64,000 nucleotides of DNA from CAYSDH01 sp964429805 (GTDB lineage: Bacteria > Bacteroidota > Bacteroidia > Flavobacteriales_D > JABDKJ01), in assembly GCA_964429805.1 (NCBI GenBank), contig CAYSDH010000007.1, forward strand, positions 1 to 64,000. The letters are read 5' to 3'. Within the stretch, counting starts at the first letter, position 1. Each line of letters opens with the position of its first letter. The position numbers and the translations under genes were made by a program. This document shows positions 52,716-61,840 of this stretch, piece by piece. Under the pieces are notes generated by a model. It did not search any database, had not been told where the DNA came from, and saw only the letters and a program-made list of their open reading frames with translations.

Positions 52716-55700
52716 ATGATGAAACCACTGATTCGCCTCGCTGTTCTATGCTCCTATCTGCTATGCGCAACCCTCACTTACGGACACCCGTATTCTTCGA
52801 ATGTAGCACTCAGTGCTGACCTACCTGAGCCTATCGCCAATCTTTCGGTAAATCCTAGCCTGCCTCTTGACTCTTGCGCTGGGCCTGACAACAGTATCAC
52901 CCTCTGTGTGAATGCCTCAGCTTTTGACTTACTAGACTTAATTGATGAAAGTGTCCAAGGAAACGGTATGTGGCAAGATGGCTCTGGTTCAGGGAGCAAC
53001 ATGTTTGAACCTTCTGCTGCGGGTATAGGCACGCATACATTCTTTTACGATGTAGATTGTGGTGGAGGATATATTGCCACTTCTACTATAACGGTCACAG
53101 TTACTAACCCTCCTTCTGCCGGACAGGACCTCTTGTTGAATCCTTGCCAAGAGCCAGGCATTAATCTGTTTTTAGACCTCGAAGCCCAGCTCATTGGGTT
53201 AGGGGCAAACTCTGGAGGACAGTTCCTCTACTCTGGCAATCCAAATGCTCTCGATGGAATGTTATTTCTAAATGGCTCAACGTTCAATTTTGGGCAATCT
53301 GGAATCGGACTTTTCGAGTTCTTATACATTGTTGATGGTAATGGATGCGAAGAAGATACTTCTGTTGTTGGGGTTGGTGTAGTACAAACCATATTTGTCA
53401 ATGCCGGCAATGATACAGAGTCATGTGGTGGCCAACCGGTGATTATAAATGGTTCTGTGTCGCCTGATATGGTGCCGTTTCAATGGTCTAGCAGTGGTGA
53501 TGGGTCTTTTATTAATGGCTCTTCTGCTAACCCTGAGTATGTGCCAGGTACCCAAGATTACCTCGATGGACAGGTCACTATATCAATCTCTTCAAGTGCC
53601 CAAGTGCCTCCGTCATGCTCAGCGAGCAATACGAACGACTCCATGGTTCTTACAATAATTGATAATCCAGATGCTGGCCCTGACACGAGTATAACCGTCT
53701 GCGGTTTGTCGGCAAATTTGATGAGTTATTTTGCACAACCAAACGGTACGTTTACCGGTCCTAATGGGTTCATCAGTGTTGATGGGTCAGTAAGTGCTTA
53801 CCAATATGGAGACAACGTCTTCACGTATTCTGTAGGCAGCGGTCAATGCATTGACCAGGCTCAAATCACCGTTACTTTTTTGCCTGATGGCGATGCTGGA
53901 AATGACTATACTCTTACTTCTTGCACAGAACCCGGCACGGCTATTTCTATAGACATCGGTGATTTGCTCAATGGTAATGAAAACGGGGTGTTAAGTTATA
54001 CCGGAAACCCCGATGCGATAGACGGTATGCCGTACGTAGACGGTACGTTTTTCTCGACATCTGTCTATGGCGCTTACGAGTTTTACTATGTAGTGAATAC
54101 TCCAACTTGTGGTATTGATACTTCCCTTGTTCAGTTTACACTCATTCCAGCACCAGAAGTAGACATAGGGCCTGACATTGACATCTGCTGCGGTGATACT
54201 GTCTTTTTAGACGCATCGGTTTCTGCTGGTTATGACAGCTTACTGTGGAGCTCACTTGGTGACGGGGTATTTCTCGATAATGGCGATACTATCTCGGCCT
54301 ATGTGCCTGGCGCTGTAGATTGCGCATCTGGTCAAATATATATTACACTCACGGCATTAGACTATGACTTGACATGCATCAATCCGGGCACTACTGACGC
54401 CTTGTTTGTGGATGTCATCGGGTTTGCTCTTGCGGGTAATGATGCGGTGATTTGCGGAGACACCTCATATGTGTTAGGAGGCTGGGAAAACCCCGATGGT
54501 TCAATTTCATGGTCAACTTCAGGAGATGGTCTTTTTTCTGACCCCAGCGACCCTGAGGCAACATACACGGCTGGAACAAATGACCTCAACGGTGGCCCTG
54601 TAGATCTCGTGTTGACTTCAATTACGAGCGGGTGTACTAACTTGACCGACACAGTCACTCTTGAGTTTTTCAATGCGAATGATCCTATCTGTCAATCTGA
54701 TGTGTCGGGCATGGTTTTTCATGATGCTGATTTCAATAGTATTTTCAATGGCTTAGATGTTGGGCTTGCATTTCAAACCGTTGTCCTTGAGCCAGGTGGT
54801 TATGTGGGCATAACCAATGACTTCGGTCAATTCCTTTTCGAAGAGGTGCCTGTAGGTGAGTATACTATTTCTGTAAACTTCAATGTGCTATTTCCCTTTA
54901 ATACAACAAGTGCTACAGTAGACTTGACTGTCGGTGCAGAAAATCCTGACCCAGTGCTTTTCGGCTTGTCTGAGCAAATGCTCGAGTATGGCATTTGCAT
55001 TGACCTCTATCCACTTGGCAACGGCTATCCTTGCGATGAGTTGAGTAATCACAACATCTGTTTTCGCAATATGAGCAACTCTACAATAGATGGAGTTGTC
55101 GAGATAGAATATGACCCTTTATTTCAAGGGTTTGCCGAGGTTACTCCAATAGATTCTGCCTATGACAATAAGATATGGATGAGCTTTGAAAATCTACAAC
55201 CAGGAATCATGTATTTCTACGATGTTGAGTTACACACCCCTACAGTTGACTATATAGGTGAATTCTTGACCAGCACAGCGCGCATTTGGGGTGTCAATCA
55301 AAATGATACCGTAGCCTATGGTGAACAAGTATTAGAATTGGAGGTTACATGCGCTTATGACCCTAATGACAAGCAAGTGTTTCCAATAGGGTACAGTGAC
55401 TCTCATTATATTGAGAGTAACACAGAATTAGAGTACCTGATTAGGTTTCAGAATACAGGAAATGCACCCGCGACAGACGTACGGGTGATTGATACGCTCA
55501 GTGCAGACTTAGACATCAGCACATTCGAGCTTGTTGCAAATTCGCACTCTGTCTTCACCAGCATTGACCCCAATACTCGAGTTGTTGACTTCTATTTCCA
55601 AGACATCATGCTGCCAGACTCAATAAATAATGAGCCTGAAAGTCACGGATTAGTATCGTTTAAAATACGCCCTAACCTCGGTATTCCTTTGCTGACTGAG

Positions 55701-56249
55701 ATTAACAACACGGCCTCCATTTTCTTTGATAACAATCCGCCCATCGTCACAAATACGACATGGAGCACCACATACGACTGCTCACTCTTTGAGGTTGACT
55801 TCACGGCCGATGGCGCGATTTTGACCGCTTCTGAAGGTGACCATTATCAGTGGTACTTAGATGGACAAGTTATCGCTGGCGCTAACGAGCAGCTCTATAC
55901 TGCGCTAGAAACTGGTGACTACTCAGTTCAAGTAGACAGTGACTTTCCTTGTTCTGGCGCAAGCGCCTCGACTTTTGTCATTATTACTTCTCTAAGCGAA
56001 TTAGCTGAAGAGGGCATCTACCTCTTTCCTAATCCGATGACCGAACAGGCCATTCTTCAACTTGACGGATTTGAAAGTGCTGTGCGCATCGAGATTTTTG
56101 ACGTGCAGGGACGACTGATTCGCTCTGAACAAGAAATTGGGTCAGACACCAAAGTGGTTATTCAACGTGAAGGTCTTTCTGCTGGGCAGTACATGCTCAA
56201 AGTAAGTGATGCCAGTAAAAATCGAAACCTAATTTTTGTTGTTGACTAA
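52716..56249 (+). CDS. Second giant T9SS protein, paralogous in its C-terminal half to the FG-GAP protein
   Basis: A 1177-residue secreted protein. The signal peptide spans LIRLAVLCSYLLCATLTYG. The N-terminal half (about 40-650) is an array of beta-sandwich modules with recurrent LWSS-type tryptophan turns (FQWSSSGDGSFINGSS; LLWSSLGDGVFLDNG), resembling PKD/Ig-like repeats. Residues about 660-750 are an SdrD B-like unit (SGMVFHDADFNSIFNGLD). From residue 885 the DPNDKQVFPIGYSDSHYI module with LEYLIRFQNTGNAPATDVRV follows. The end (about 1095-1177) is a T9SS sorting domain (LFPNPMTEQAILQL). It differs from the other giant protein mainly in its N-terminal repeats. Possible adhesin. Confidence 0.9.
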   Translation: MMKPLIRLAVLCSYLLCATLTYGHPYSSNVALSADLPEPIANLSVNPSLPLDSCAGPDNSITLCVNASAFDLLDLIDESVQGNGMWQDGSGSGSNMFEPSAAGIGTHTFFYDVDCGGGYIATSTITVTVTNPPSAGQDLLLNPCQEPGINLFLDLEAQLIGLGANSGGQFLYSGNPNALDGMLFLNGSTFNFGQSGIGLFEFLYIVDGNGCEEDTSVVGVGVVQTIFVNAGNDTESCGGQPVIINGSVSPDMVPFQWSSSGDGSFINGSSANPEYVPGTQDYLDGQVTISISSSAQVPPSCSASNTNDSMVLTIIDNPDAGPDTSITVCGLSANLMSYFAQPNGTFTGPNGFISVDGSVSAYQYGDNVFTYSVGSGQCIDQAQITVTFLPDGDAGNDYTLTSCTEPGTAISIDIGDLLNGNENGVLSYTGNPDAIDGMPYVDGTFFSTSVYGAYEFYYVVNTPTCGIDTSLVQFTLIPAPEVDIGPDIDICCGDTVFLDASVSAGYDSLLWSSLGDGVFLDNGDTISAYVPGAVDCASGQIYITLTALDYDLTCINPGTTDALFVDVIGFALAGNDAVICGDTSYVLGGWENPDGSISWSTSGDGLFSDPSDPEATYTAGTNDLNGGPVDLVLTSITSGCTNLTDTVTLEFFNANDPICQSDVSGMVFHDADFNSIFNGLDVGLAFQTVVLEPGGYVGITNDFGQFLFEEVPVGEYTISVNFNVLFPFNTTSATVDLTVGAENPDPVLFGLSEQMLEYGICIDLYPLGNGYPCDELSNHNICFRNMSNSTIDGVVEIEYDPLFQGFAEVTPIDSAYDNKIWMSFENLQPGIMYFYDVELHTPTVDYIGEFLTSTARIWGVNQNDTVAYGEQVLELEVTCAYDPNDKQVFPIGYSDSHYIESNTELEYLIRFQNTGNAPATDVRVIDTLSADLDISTFELVANSHSVFTSIDPNTRVVDFYFQDIMLPDSINNEPESHGLVSFKIRPNLGIPLLTEINNTASIFFDNNPPIVTNTTWSTTYDCSLFEVDFTADGAILTASEGDHYQWYLDGQVIAGANEQLYTALETGDYSVQVDSDFPCSGASASTFVIITSLSELAEEGIYLFPNPMTEQAILQLDGFESAVRIEIFDVQGRLIRSEQEIGSDTKVVIQREGLSAGQYMLKVSDASKNRNLIFVVD

Positions 56250-56269
56250 CCCTAAACCCACTGCACTTT

Positions 56270-56764
56270 ATGCGATACCTGATTATACTTCTACTGATGC
56301 TATTGAGCGTCAGTGAAGCATCTGCTCAAAACCAAATTGACATTATACGTCCAGGCATATATGAGCAAAATGGACAACGTCTAAAACATCGAGACCTAAA
56401 TATTAAGCTTGGCACAGGGCCCTCAAAGGGCTACTGGCTTCAGGCTAAAAACAACAAGGTAGGTTCTGACATATTTGGCGGAATAGGTGGTTTTGGACTG
56501 GGCTATGCTCTGAGCGGCTTGCTGTTTAAACCTACGAACCTTACTGAGGCGCAAGAATCATCGCGGAAGAAAACCAATCGGGCAATGCTGATTGGCGGAG
56601 GAGCGGGTGTGCTGCTGAGCATTCCTTTTACGGCTAATTATAACAAGTATTCCAGCCTTGCTGTTACCGAGTATAATGGCACCACTCCGCTCAGTAGTCA
56701 GCACACGACTTCTTGTGTGTTTGGTTTTGGGCCTAGTGGAGCGCGATTGACTATACTCTTCTAG
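56270..56764 (+). CDS. Small secreted/membrane protein of unknown function
   Basis: A 164-residue protein with signal peptide (LIILLLMLLSVSEASAQ), followed by a hydrophilic stretch and two glycine-rich hydrophobic segments (FGGIGGFGLGYALSGLLF; AMLIGGGAGVLLSIPFTA) that may lie in a membrane. It may be co-transcribed with the giant gene 20 bases upstream. No family is recognised. Confidence 0.55.
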   Translation: MRYLIILLLMLLSVSEASAQNQIDIIRPGIYEQNGQRLKHRDLNIKLGTGPSKGYWLQAKNNKVGSDIFGGIGGFGLGYALSGLLFKPTNLTEAQESSRKKTNRAMLIGGGAGVLLSIPFTANYNKYSSLAVTEYNGTTPLSSQHTTSCVFGFGPSGARLTILF

Positions 56765-56786
56765 GTGCGCGTTATTGCGCATCTAG
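56761..56786. terminator. Strong hairpin at the end of the small membrane-protein gene
   Basis: CTAGGTGCGC (56761-56770) and GCGCATCTAG (56777-56786) pair with one G-T wobble and a GTTATT loop; the left arm includes the stop codon of the gene. There is no T-run on either strand, so it may be a protein-dependent or structural element between convergent genes. Confidence 0.35.
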
Positions 56787-56852
56787 CATTGAGAATAAAA
56801 TGTGATTAGGTTCAGGGCAGTTTAGCTGAATTGTAGAGCTAGCCCTTGCATC

Positions 56853-59741
56853 TTACAGCACCACGTTTACAATCTTCTTTGGCACCACAATCACTTTTTT
56901 AGGTGTCTTGCCTTCAAGGTACTTAGCGCTTGCTTCTGCTGCCAGCACTGCTTCTTCTATTTCTTTTGGTGTGGCCGTAATAGGAAACTCCATCTTGAAT
57001 CGCATTTTACCATTAAACGACACCGGATAATTATGGGCATCATCTTCCAGCATGCTTGGGTCAAACACTGGCCAGTCAGCTTTTGTGACTGAACCTTCCA
57101 TACCCAGCTTTTCCCACAGTTCTTCGGCAAGGTGCGGGGCATATGGTGACAACAACACAACCAAAGGCTCTAACACACTGCGGCTAGCGCACTTCTGCTG
57201 TCCTAATTCATTGACGCAAATCATTAGCCCAGAGACTACGGTGTTAAATGAGAACCTCTCAATGTCTTCGGTGACTTTCTTTATGGTTTGATGAATAGTC
57301 TTGAGCGAAGCCTTTGACGGCTCATCACTTGACGGCTCGGCAAACAAACGAGACAGTTTTCTGAGGAAGTTATAGACTCCTGATATGCCGTTTGTGTCCC
57401 AAGGCTTGTGCTGTTCTATTGGCCCAAGGAACATCTCGTAGCAACGCAGCGTGTCGGCTCCGTATTCATCGCAAATAGTGGTGGGGTCAACCGTATTGTG
57501 ATAGCGTTTTCCCATTTTTCCTTGCTCTGACTTGGTCAGAAGCCATGAGCTTTCGCCTCCACTTGAGCTAAACACTCCTTTCTGAAACACGCCTTGTCCA
57601 CATTCAAAAATTGCATCTTCATATGCAGGCATCCACTTAGAAAACTCCATTAAGCCGTCTTGTGTCAAGTATGAATCCGGATTTCCATATTCCTTCACAA
57701 GGTCTGTTCTGACGGCAATAGGAATAAAATTCTCAAGACCGTATTTCGAAGCCGTGTCACGACACATGAAGTGAGGTACGCCATCGGTCTTTTCTTTTTT
57801 CATCATCAGGTATTCTATAACTCCGCCTATCATCCCCTGATTAATCATCTTCTTAAAGGGCTCATCAAATCCTATCAAGCCATGGTCAAAGAGCACTTTG
57901 CACCAAAAGCGTGAGTAGAGCAGGTGTCCAGTAGCGTGCTCCGCACCACCCATGTAGAGGTCTACTTGACCCCAGTAGTCGCTTTTTTCTCTGGCGCAGA
58001 ATTCTCCACTATTGTTTGGGTCCATGTATCGGAGGTAGTACCAACTACTCCCCGCCCAGCCAGGCATGGTGGTTTTGTCCATGGGGGCTCCATGAAAGAC
58101 TTTCCAGTCTTCCTTTTTGGCACGCGCCAGAGGTGGCTCACCTTCTTCGGTAGGCAAGTATTTGTCTACAGACGGGAGTTCTATGACCTCATCATCTGTG
58201 AGGTAGGGCACATCATTTTTGAAGTACACTGGGAATGGCTCTCCCCAATAGCGCTGTCTGCTAAACACCGCGTTTCGCAATCGAAAGTTTACTTTGCCTT
58301 GCCCCGCTCCTTTTTCTTCTAACTGGCTGATGGCAGCAGGAATGCCCTTTGACGCTGACATGCCATTTAGAAATGACGATGCTGTGAGCACGGCCGCTTT
58401 GTCACTACAGGCCTCTTCAGACGTATCGACTCCTTCAAAAATTGCTGGAATAGGCAATCCGAAATGCGTGGCAAAGGCATGGTCACGCTCATCACCTGCG
58501 GGCACTGCCATGACAGCCCCTGTGCCATAGCCGGCCAACACATAGTCAGCTATCCATATTGGAATAGGTTCATTGGTAAATGGGTGAAGTGCATATGCAC
58601 CAGTATCTACTCCAGTAATGTCTTTCACATTGGCCTGACGATCACGTTCGCTTTTCAGAGAAGCCTCTTTCACATACTGAGCGACAGCTTCTTTTTGAGC
58701 ATCTGAAGTGATCGATTGGACCAACGGATGTTCTGGTGCAAGGACCATAAAACTGACTCCGAAAATGGTATCTGGACGTGTTGTAAATACCTCAATTCCC
58801 TGGTCCGAATTTTCAATTTTAAACTCAACTGAGGCACCTTCTGATCGTCCAATCCAGTTTCTTTGTTGATCCTTAATCGCATCTGTCCAGTCGATTTTTT
58901 CCAGGCCATTTAGCAGTCGATCTCCGTAGGCTGTAATCCGCATTGACCATTGCATCATTTTCTTTTGAATCACAGGAAATCCACCTCGTTCTGAGAGGCC
59001 ATCTTTGACCTCATCATTGGCCAATACAGTGCCTAATTCTGGGCACCAATTGACCATGGTTTCTTTGAGATAAGTCAGTCTATAATTGAGCAAGATAACC
59101 TGCTGCTGTTCCTCGGTCATGGAGGTCCAATCGGTGGCTGTAAACTCCCCAGAGAAGTGCTCACCGAAGTGAAATGCGTACTTTTCAATTGGTAACTCTT
59201 TCCACCAATCTACTTCTATTGAGGCATTTACACCATATGTTCCGTTCTTTTCAAATCTTTCAATCAACGAATCGATGCTTTCTGCCTTATCGCTGTCCAA
59301 ATTGTACCAAGAGTTGTAAATCAACTTGAAAATCCACTGGGTCCATTGGTAATATTTCGGGTCAGAAGTACGCACCTCACGGTCCCAATCATAACAGAAC
59401 CCAATGCGGTCTAATTGCTCTCTGTATCGGGCCACATTTTGCGCTGTAGTGATGGCTGGATGTTGACCCGTTTGAATGGCATATTGCTCGGCCGGAAGAC
59501 CGAAAGAATCATAGCCCATAGGGTGCAACACATTGAACCCTTTGTGGGTCTTAAATCGTGCATAAATGTCAGAAGCGATATAGCCCAAAGGGTGACCCAC
59601 ATGAAGCCCTGCTCCTGAGGGATATGGGAACATGTCGAGCACGTAGTATTTTGGCTTTTCGTTTTCGGTGGTTCGATACGTTTTATCCGTTCGCCACTTT
59701 CCTTGCCACTTGTCTTCTATCGCTTTAAAATCGTATTCCAT
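56853..59741 (-). CDS. leuS: Leucine--tRNA ligase
   Basis: A 962-residue class I synthetase, about 100 residues longer than the E. coli enzyme. The HIGH-type motif is HVGHPLGY. The editing domain has VFTTRPDTIFGVSFMVLAPE and GAVMAVPAGDERDHAFA. The KMSKS loop reads GKMGKRYHNTVDPTTICDE, a variant in which both serines are replaced. The class I core has YGADTLRCYEMFLGPIEQHK. It charges tRNA-Leu and corrects mischarged amino acids. Confidence 0.94.
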   Translation of the reverse strand: MEYDFKAIEDKWQGKWRTDKTYRTTENEKPKYYVLDMFPYPSGAGLHVGHPLGYIASDIYARFKTHKGFNVLHPMGYDSFGLPAEQYAIQTGQHPAITTAQNVARYREQLDRIGFCYDWDREVRTSDPKYYQWTQWIFKLIYNSWYNLDSDKAESIDSLIERFEKNGTYGVNASIEVDWWKELPIEKYAFHFGEHFSGEFTATDWTSMTEEQQQVILLNYRLTYLKETMVNWCPELGTVLANDEVKDGLSERGGFPVIQKKMMQWSMRITAYGDRLLNGLEKIDWTDAIKDQQRNWIGRSEGASVEFKIENSDQGIEVFTTRPDTIFGVSFMVLAPEHPLVQSITSDAQKEAVAQYVKEASLKSERDRQANVKDITGVDTGAYALHPFTNEPIPIWIADYVLAGYGTGAVMAVPAGDERDHAFATHFGLPIPAIFEGVDTSEEACSDKAAVLTASSFLNGMSASKGIPAAISQLEEKGAGQGKVNFRLRNAVFSRQRYWGEPFPVYFKNDVPYLTDDEVIELPSVDKYLPTEEGEPPLARAKKEDWKVFHGAPMDKTTMPGWAGSSWYYLRYMDPNNSGEFCAREKSDYWGQVDLYMGGAEHATGHLLYSRFWCKVLFDHGLIGFDEPFKKMINQGMIGGVIEYLMMKKEKTDGVPHFMCRDTASKYGLENFIPIAVRTDLVKEYGNPDSYLTQDGLMEFSKWMPAYEDAIFECGQGVFQKGVFSSSGGESSWLLTKSEQGKMGKRYHNTVDPTTICDEYGADTLRCYEMFLGPIEQHKPWDTNGISGVYNFLRKLSRLFAEPSSDEPSKASLKTIHQTIKKVTEDIERFSFNTVVSGLMICVNELGQQKCASRSVLEPLVVLLSPYAPHLAEELWEKLGMEGSVTKADWPVFDPSMLEDDAHNYPVSFNGKMRFKMEFPITATPKEIEEAVLAAEASAKYLEGKTPKKVIVVPKKIVNVVL

Positions 59742-59765
59742 TTTTTCTCAAATCCTTAAGGCCAG

Positions 59766-59773
59766 CGAAGGTA
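59766..59773 (-). promoter_or_regulatory. Possible -7 element of leuS
   Basis: On the minus strand TACCTTCG lies 24 bases before the leuS ATG; it is a TTCG variant of the TAnnTTTG box. A -33 box is not clear. Confidence 0.4.
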
Positions 59774-59835
59774 AATAATCAAAAGAGGACATTCATCCAC
59801 AACCGAACGTTAAGCATACTTCACATCCATTGACG

Positions 59836-59864
59836 TTTGCTCACACTTCTAATCTGTACTTTCG
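59836..59864 (+). promoter_or_regulatory. Promoter of ftsX-DUF3098-uppP-truB, leaderless spacing
   Basis: TTTG (59836-59839), a 17-base spacer and TACTTTCG (59857-59864) form a good match to the Bacteroidota TTTG-N17-23-TAnnTTTG promoter. The -7 box ends 5 bases (TTTCA) before the ftsX ATG, so the mRNA is probably leaderless. Confidence 0.72.
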
Positions 59865-59869
59865 TTTCA

Positions 59870-60748
59870 ATGTCAAAACCGGGAAGTAACATCGCGCGAA
59901 GAAGGCGCAAAGGTTCGTATCTCACCACCATCATTGGTATCTCTATGGTGCTCACTTTGCTTGGTGCTCTGGGTTTTACCTTGCTCAACGCCAAAACCCT
60001 TGACACCTACATCAGGGAGAAAATAGAGTTGAGGGTGTTTATCAAAGATTCTGCGAAAGAGGTGGACATCTCCAAGCTTCAAAAGTCTATCGACTCTGCG
60101 CCTAGCACACACATCACTGAGTTTGTGTCAAAAGAGCAGGCGGCAAAGATTCAAATTGACCAGAATGGTCAAAACTTCATGGAGTTTTTAGATGGCTACA
60201 ATCCACTGCCGGCAACTATCGTACTGCGCCTAAAGGCCGACTACATGAGTCCAGACAGTGTGGCGTGGATCAGTCAAGAACTTGAAGAGGTGCCTATAGT
60301 CAGAGAGGTGGCCTCGCCACCTGACCTTATCGAGGCGGTGCATGGCAACATGAACAAGCTGGGCTTTATACTGCTGGGAATCAGTCTATTTCTGCTGCTC
60401 ATCGCGTTTATGATGATTAATAACACCATACGTCTCGCCATGTACTCCAAGCGCTTCTTAATACGAAGCATGCAGCTAGTCGGGGCGACTAGAGGCTTTA
60501 TACAGCGGCCTTTTTTATGGCAGGGAATCATTCAGGGCCTTGTAAGCGGCATCATTGCCATGGGCGCCATTTTGGGACTGGTTTATTTCTTAAAAGATTA
60601 TGTTCCGGAGGGTATAGATCTGATGAACACCGCATTGCTTCTCAAGTTATTTGGAGCAACAGTGCTCACAGGTATATTAATCGCCTTCTTTTCTACTATG
60701 TTTGCAGTGAATAAGTACATTGGCATGGAGCTAGATGAACTGTATTAA
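59870..60748 (+). CDS. ftsX: Cell division protein FtsX (permease-like)
   Basis: A 292-residue protein with four transmembrane helices and a periplasmic loop between the first and second, the FtsX layout. The N-terminus is MSKPGSNIARRRRKGSYLTT, and the fold's conserved core includes RLAMYSKRFLIRSMQLVGAT. FtsX works with the ATPase FtsE to control peptidoglycan hydrolases at division; ftsE is not in the window. A longer TTG-started frame was rejected because it runs through the promoter. Confidence 0.9.
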   Translation: MSKPGSNIARRRRKGSYLTTIIGISMVLTLLGALGFTLLNAKTLDTYIREKIELRVFIKDSAKEVDISKLQKSIDSAPSTHITEFVSKEQAAKIQIDQNGQNFMEFLDGYNPLPATIVLRLKADYMSPDSVAWISQELEEVPIVREVASPPDLIEAVHGNMNKLGFILLGISLFLLLIAFMMINNTIRLAMYSKRFLIRSMQLVGATRGFIQRPFLWQGIIQGLVSGIIAMGAILGLVYFLKDYVPEGIDLMNTALLLKLFGATVLTGILIAFFSTMFAVNKYIGMELDELY

Positions 60749-60756
60749 AAAATCCA

Positions 60757-61014
60757 ATGAAAGAATTTGACGACATCGTTGAGGCCAGCACTGAAGAGAC
60801 TTTCAGTCAAGGGAAGAACAATTACCGCTTGATGATTATTGGGCTAGTAATCGTTGCAATCGGATTCGCACTGATGGCCGGAGGACGGAGTGATGATCCA
60901 AATGTCTTCAACCCAGAGATTTTCAATACTCAGCGCATTACAATCGCTCCACTGACTGTGCTCTTTGGGTACATGTTTATTATCTACGCCATTTTAGTTA
61001 AGCCAAAAGGCTGA
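60757..61014 (+). CDS. DUF3098 membrane protein
   Basis: An 85-residue protein with two transmembrane helices (YRLMIIGLVIVAIGFALMAG and APLTVLFGYMFIIYAILV). It belongs to the DUF3098 family, which follows ftsX in Bacteroidota; it starts 8 bases after the ftsX stop. The role is unknown but the linkage suggests an envelope or division function. Confidence 0.88.
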   Translation: MKEFDDIVEASTEETFSQGKNNYRLMIIGLVIVAIGFALMAGGRSDDPNVFNPEIFNTQRITIAPLTVLFGYMFIIYAILVKPKG

Positions 61015-61051
61015 CATCATCTCCCCCGCTCTTCTGAGCAATACTCGAATC

Positions 61052-61840
61052 ATGGGAATTCTAGAAGCAATTATACTCGGCATCATCCAAGGACTTACCG
61101 AGTTCCTGCCAGTAAGTAGTAGTGGACACATTGAGCTTGCCCAAGCATTGATGCCGGGCACACAAGTGGAGGAAGACATGCTCATGACTGTCGTGCTTCA
61201 CGCGGCAACAGCGCTCAGCACCATTGTCATTTTCAGAAAAGACATCCTGGATATTCTCAAGGGTTTGTTTCAATTCAAGATGAACGAACAAACCTCGTTT
61301 AGTCTGAAGATTATTTTGTCTATGATTCCGGCTGCATTTGTTGGCCTGGTGTGGGAAGACGCCATAGAAAATCTGTTTTCAAGCAACATCCTTTTGGTGG
61401 GTTGCATGCTTCTAGTCACTGGGCTACTCCTCTTCTTAGCAGACCGAGCGAAAAACACGGACAAAAACGTGGGCTTTGGGGCTGCGCTCATTGTGGGTAT
61501 TGCACAAGCTATTGCCATTCTGCCTGGTATATCGCGCTCGGGGGCCACCATCTCCACATCAGTATTGCTCGGAGTGGATAGAACTCGTGCAGCACGATTT
61601 TCGTTTTTGATGGTCGTGCCACTGATACTAGGCAAAATGGCCAAAGACATACTAGATGGCGCACTTACTGCACCTAATGTAGACGCAGTCTCCTTAAGTG
61701 CTGGTTTTATTGCCGCCTTTCTCACTGGACTGCTCGCCTGTACGTGGATGATCAAGCTCGTCAAGCGAAGTAAGCTGTCTTGGTTTGCTATCTATTGCTT
61801 TATTATTGGAGCTATCGCCATTACTTGGAGTCTCGCATGA
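61052..61840 (+). CDS. uppP: Undecaprenyl-diphosphatase (UppP/BacA)
   Basis: A 262-residue polytopic membrane enzyme that recycles the lipid carrier for peptidoglycan by removing a phosphate from undecaprenyl diphosphate. The signature GLTEFLPVSSSGHIELAQ and the PGISRSGATISTSVLLG loop supply the catalytic residues. Overexpression of this family confers bacitracin resistance. The stop codon overlaps the truB start (ATGA). Confidence 0.96.
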   Translation: MGILEAIILGIIQGLTEFLPVSSSGHIELAQALMPGTQVEEDMLMTVVLHAATALSTIVIFRKDILDILKGLFQFKMNEQTSFSLKIILSMIPAAFVGLVWEDAIENLFSSNILLVGCMLLVTGLLLFLADRAKNTDKNVGFGAALIVGIAQAIAILPGISRSGATISTSVLLGVDRTRAARFSFLMVVPLILGKMAKDILDGALTAPNVDAVSLSAGFIAAFLTGLLACTWMIKLVKRSKLSWFAIYCFIIGAIAITWSLA

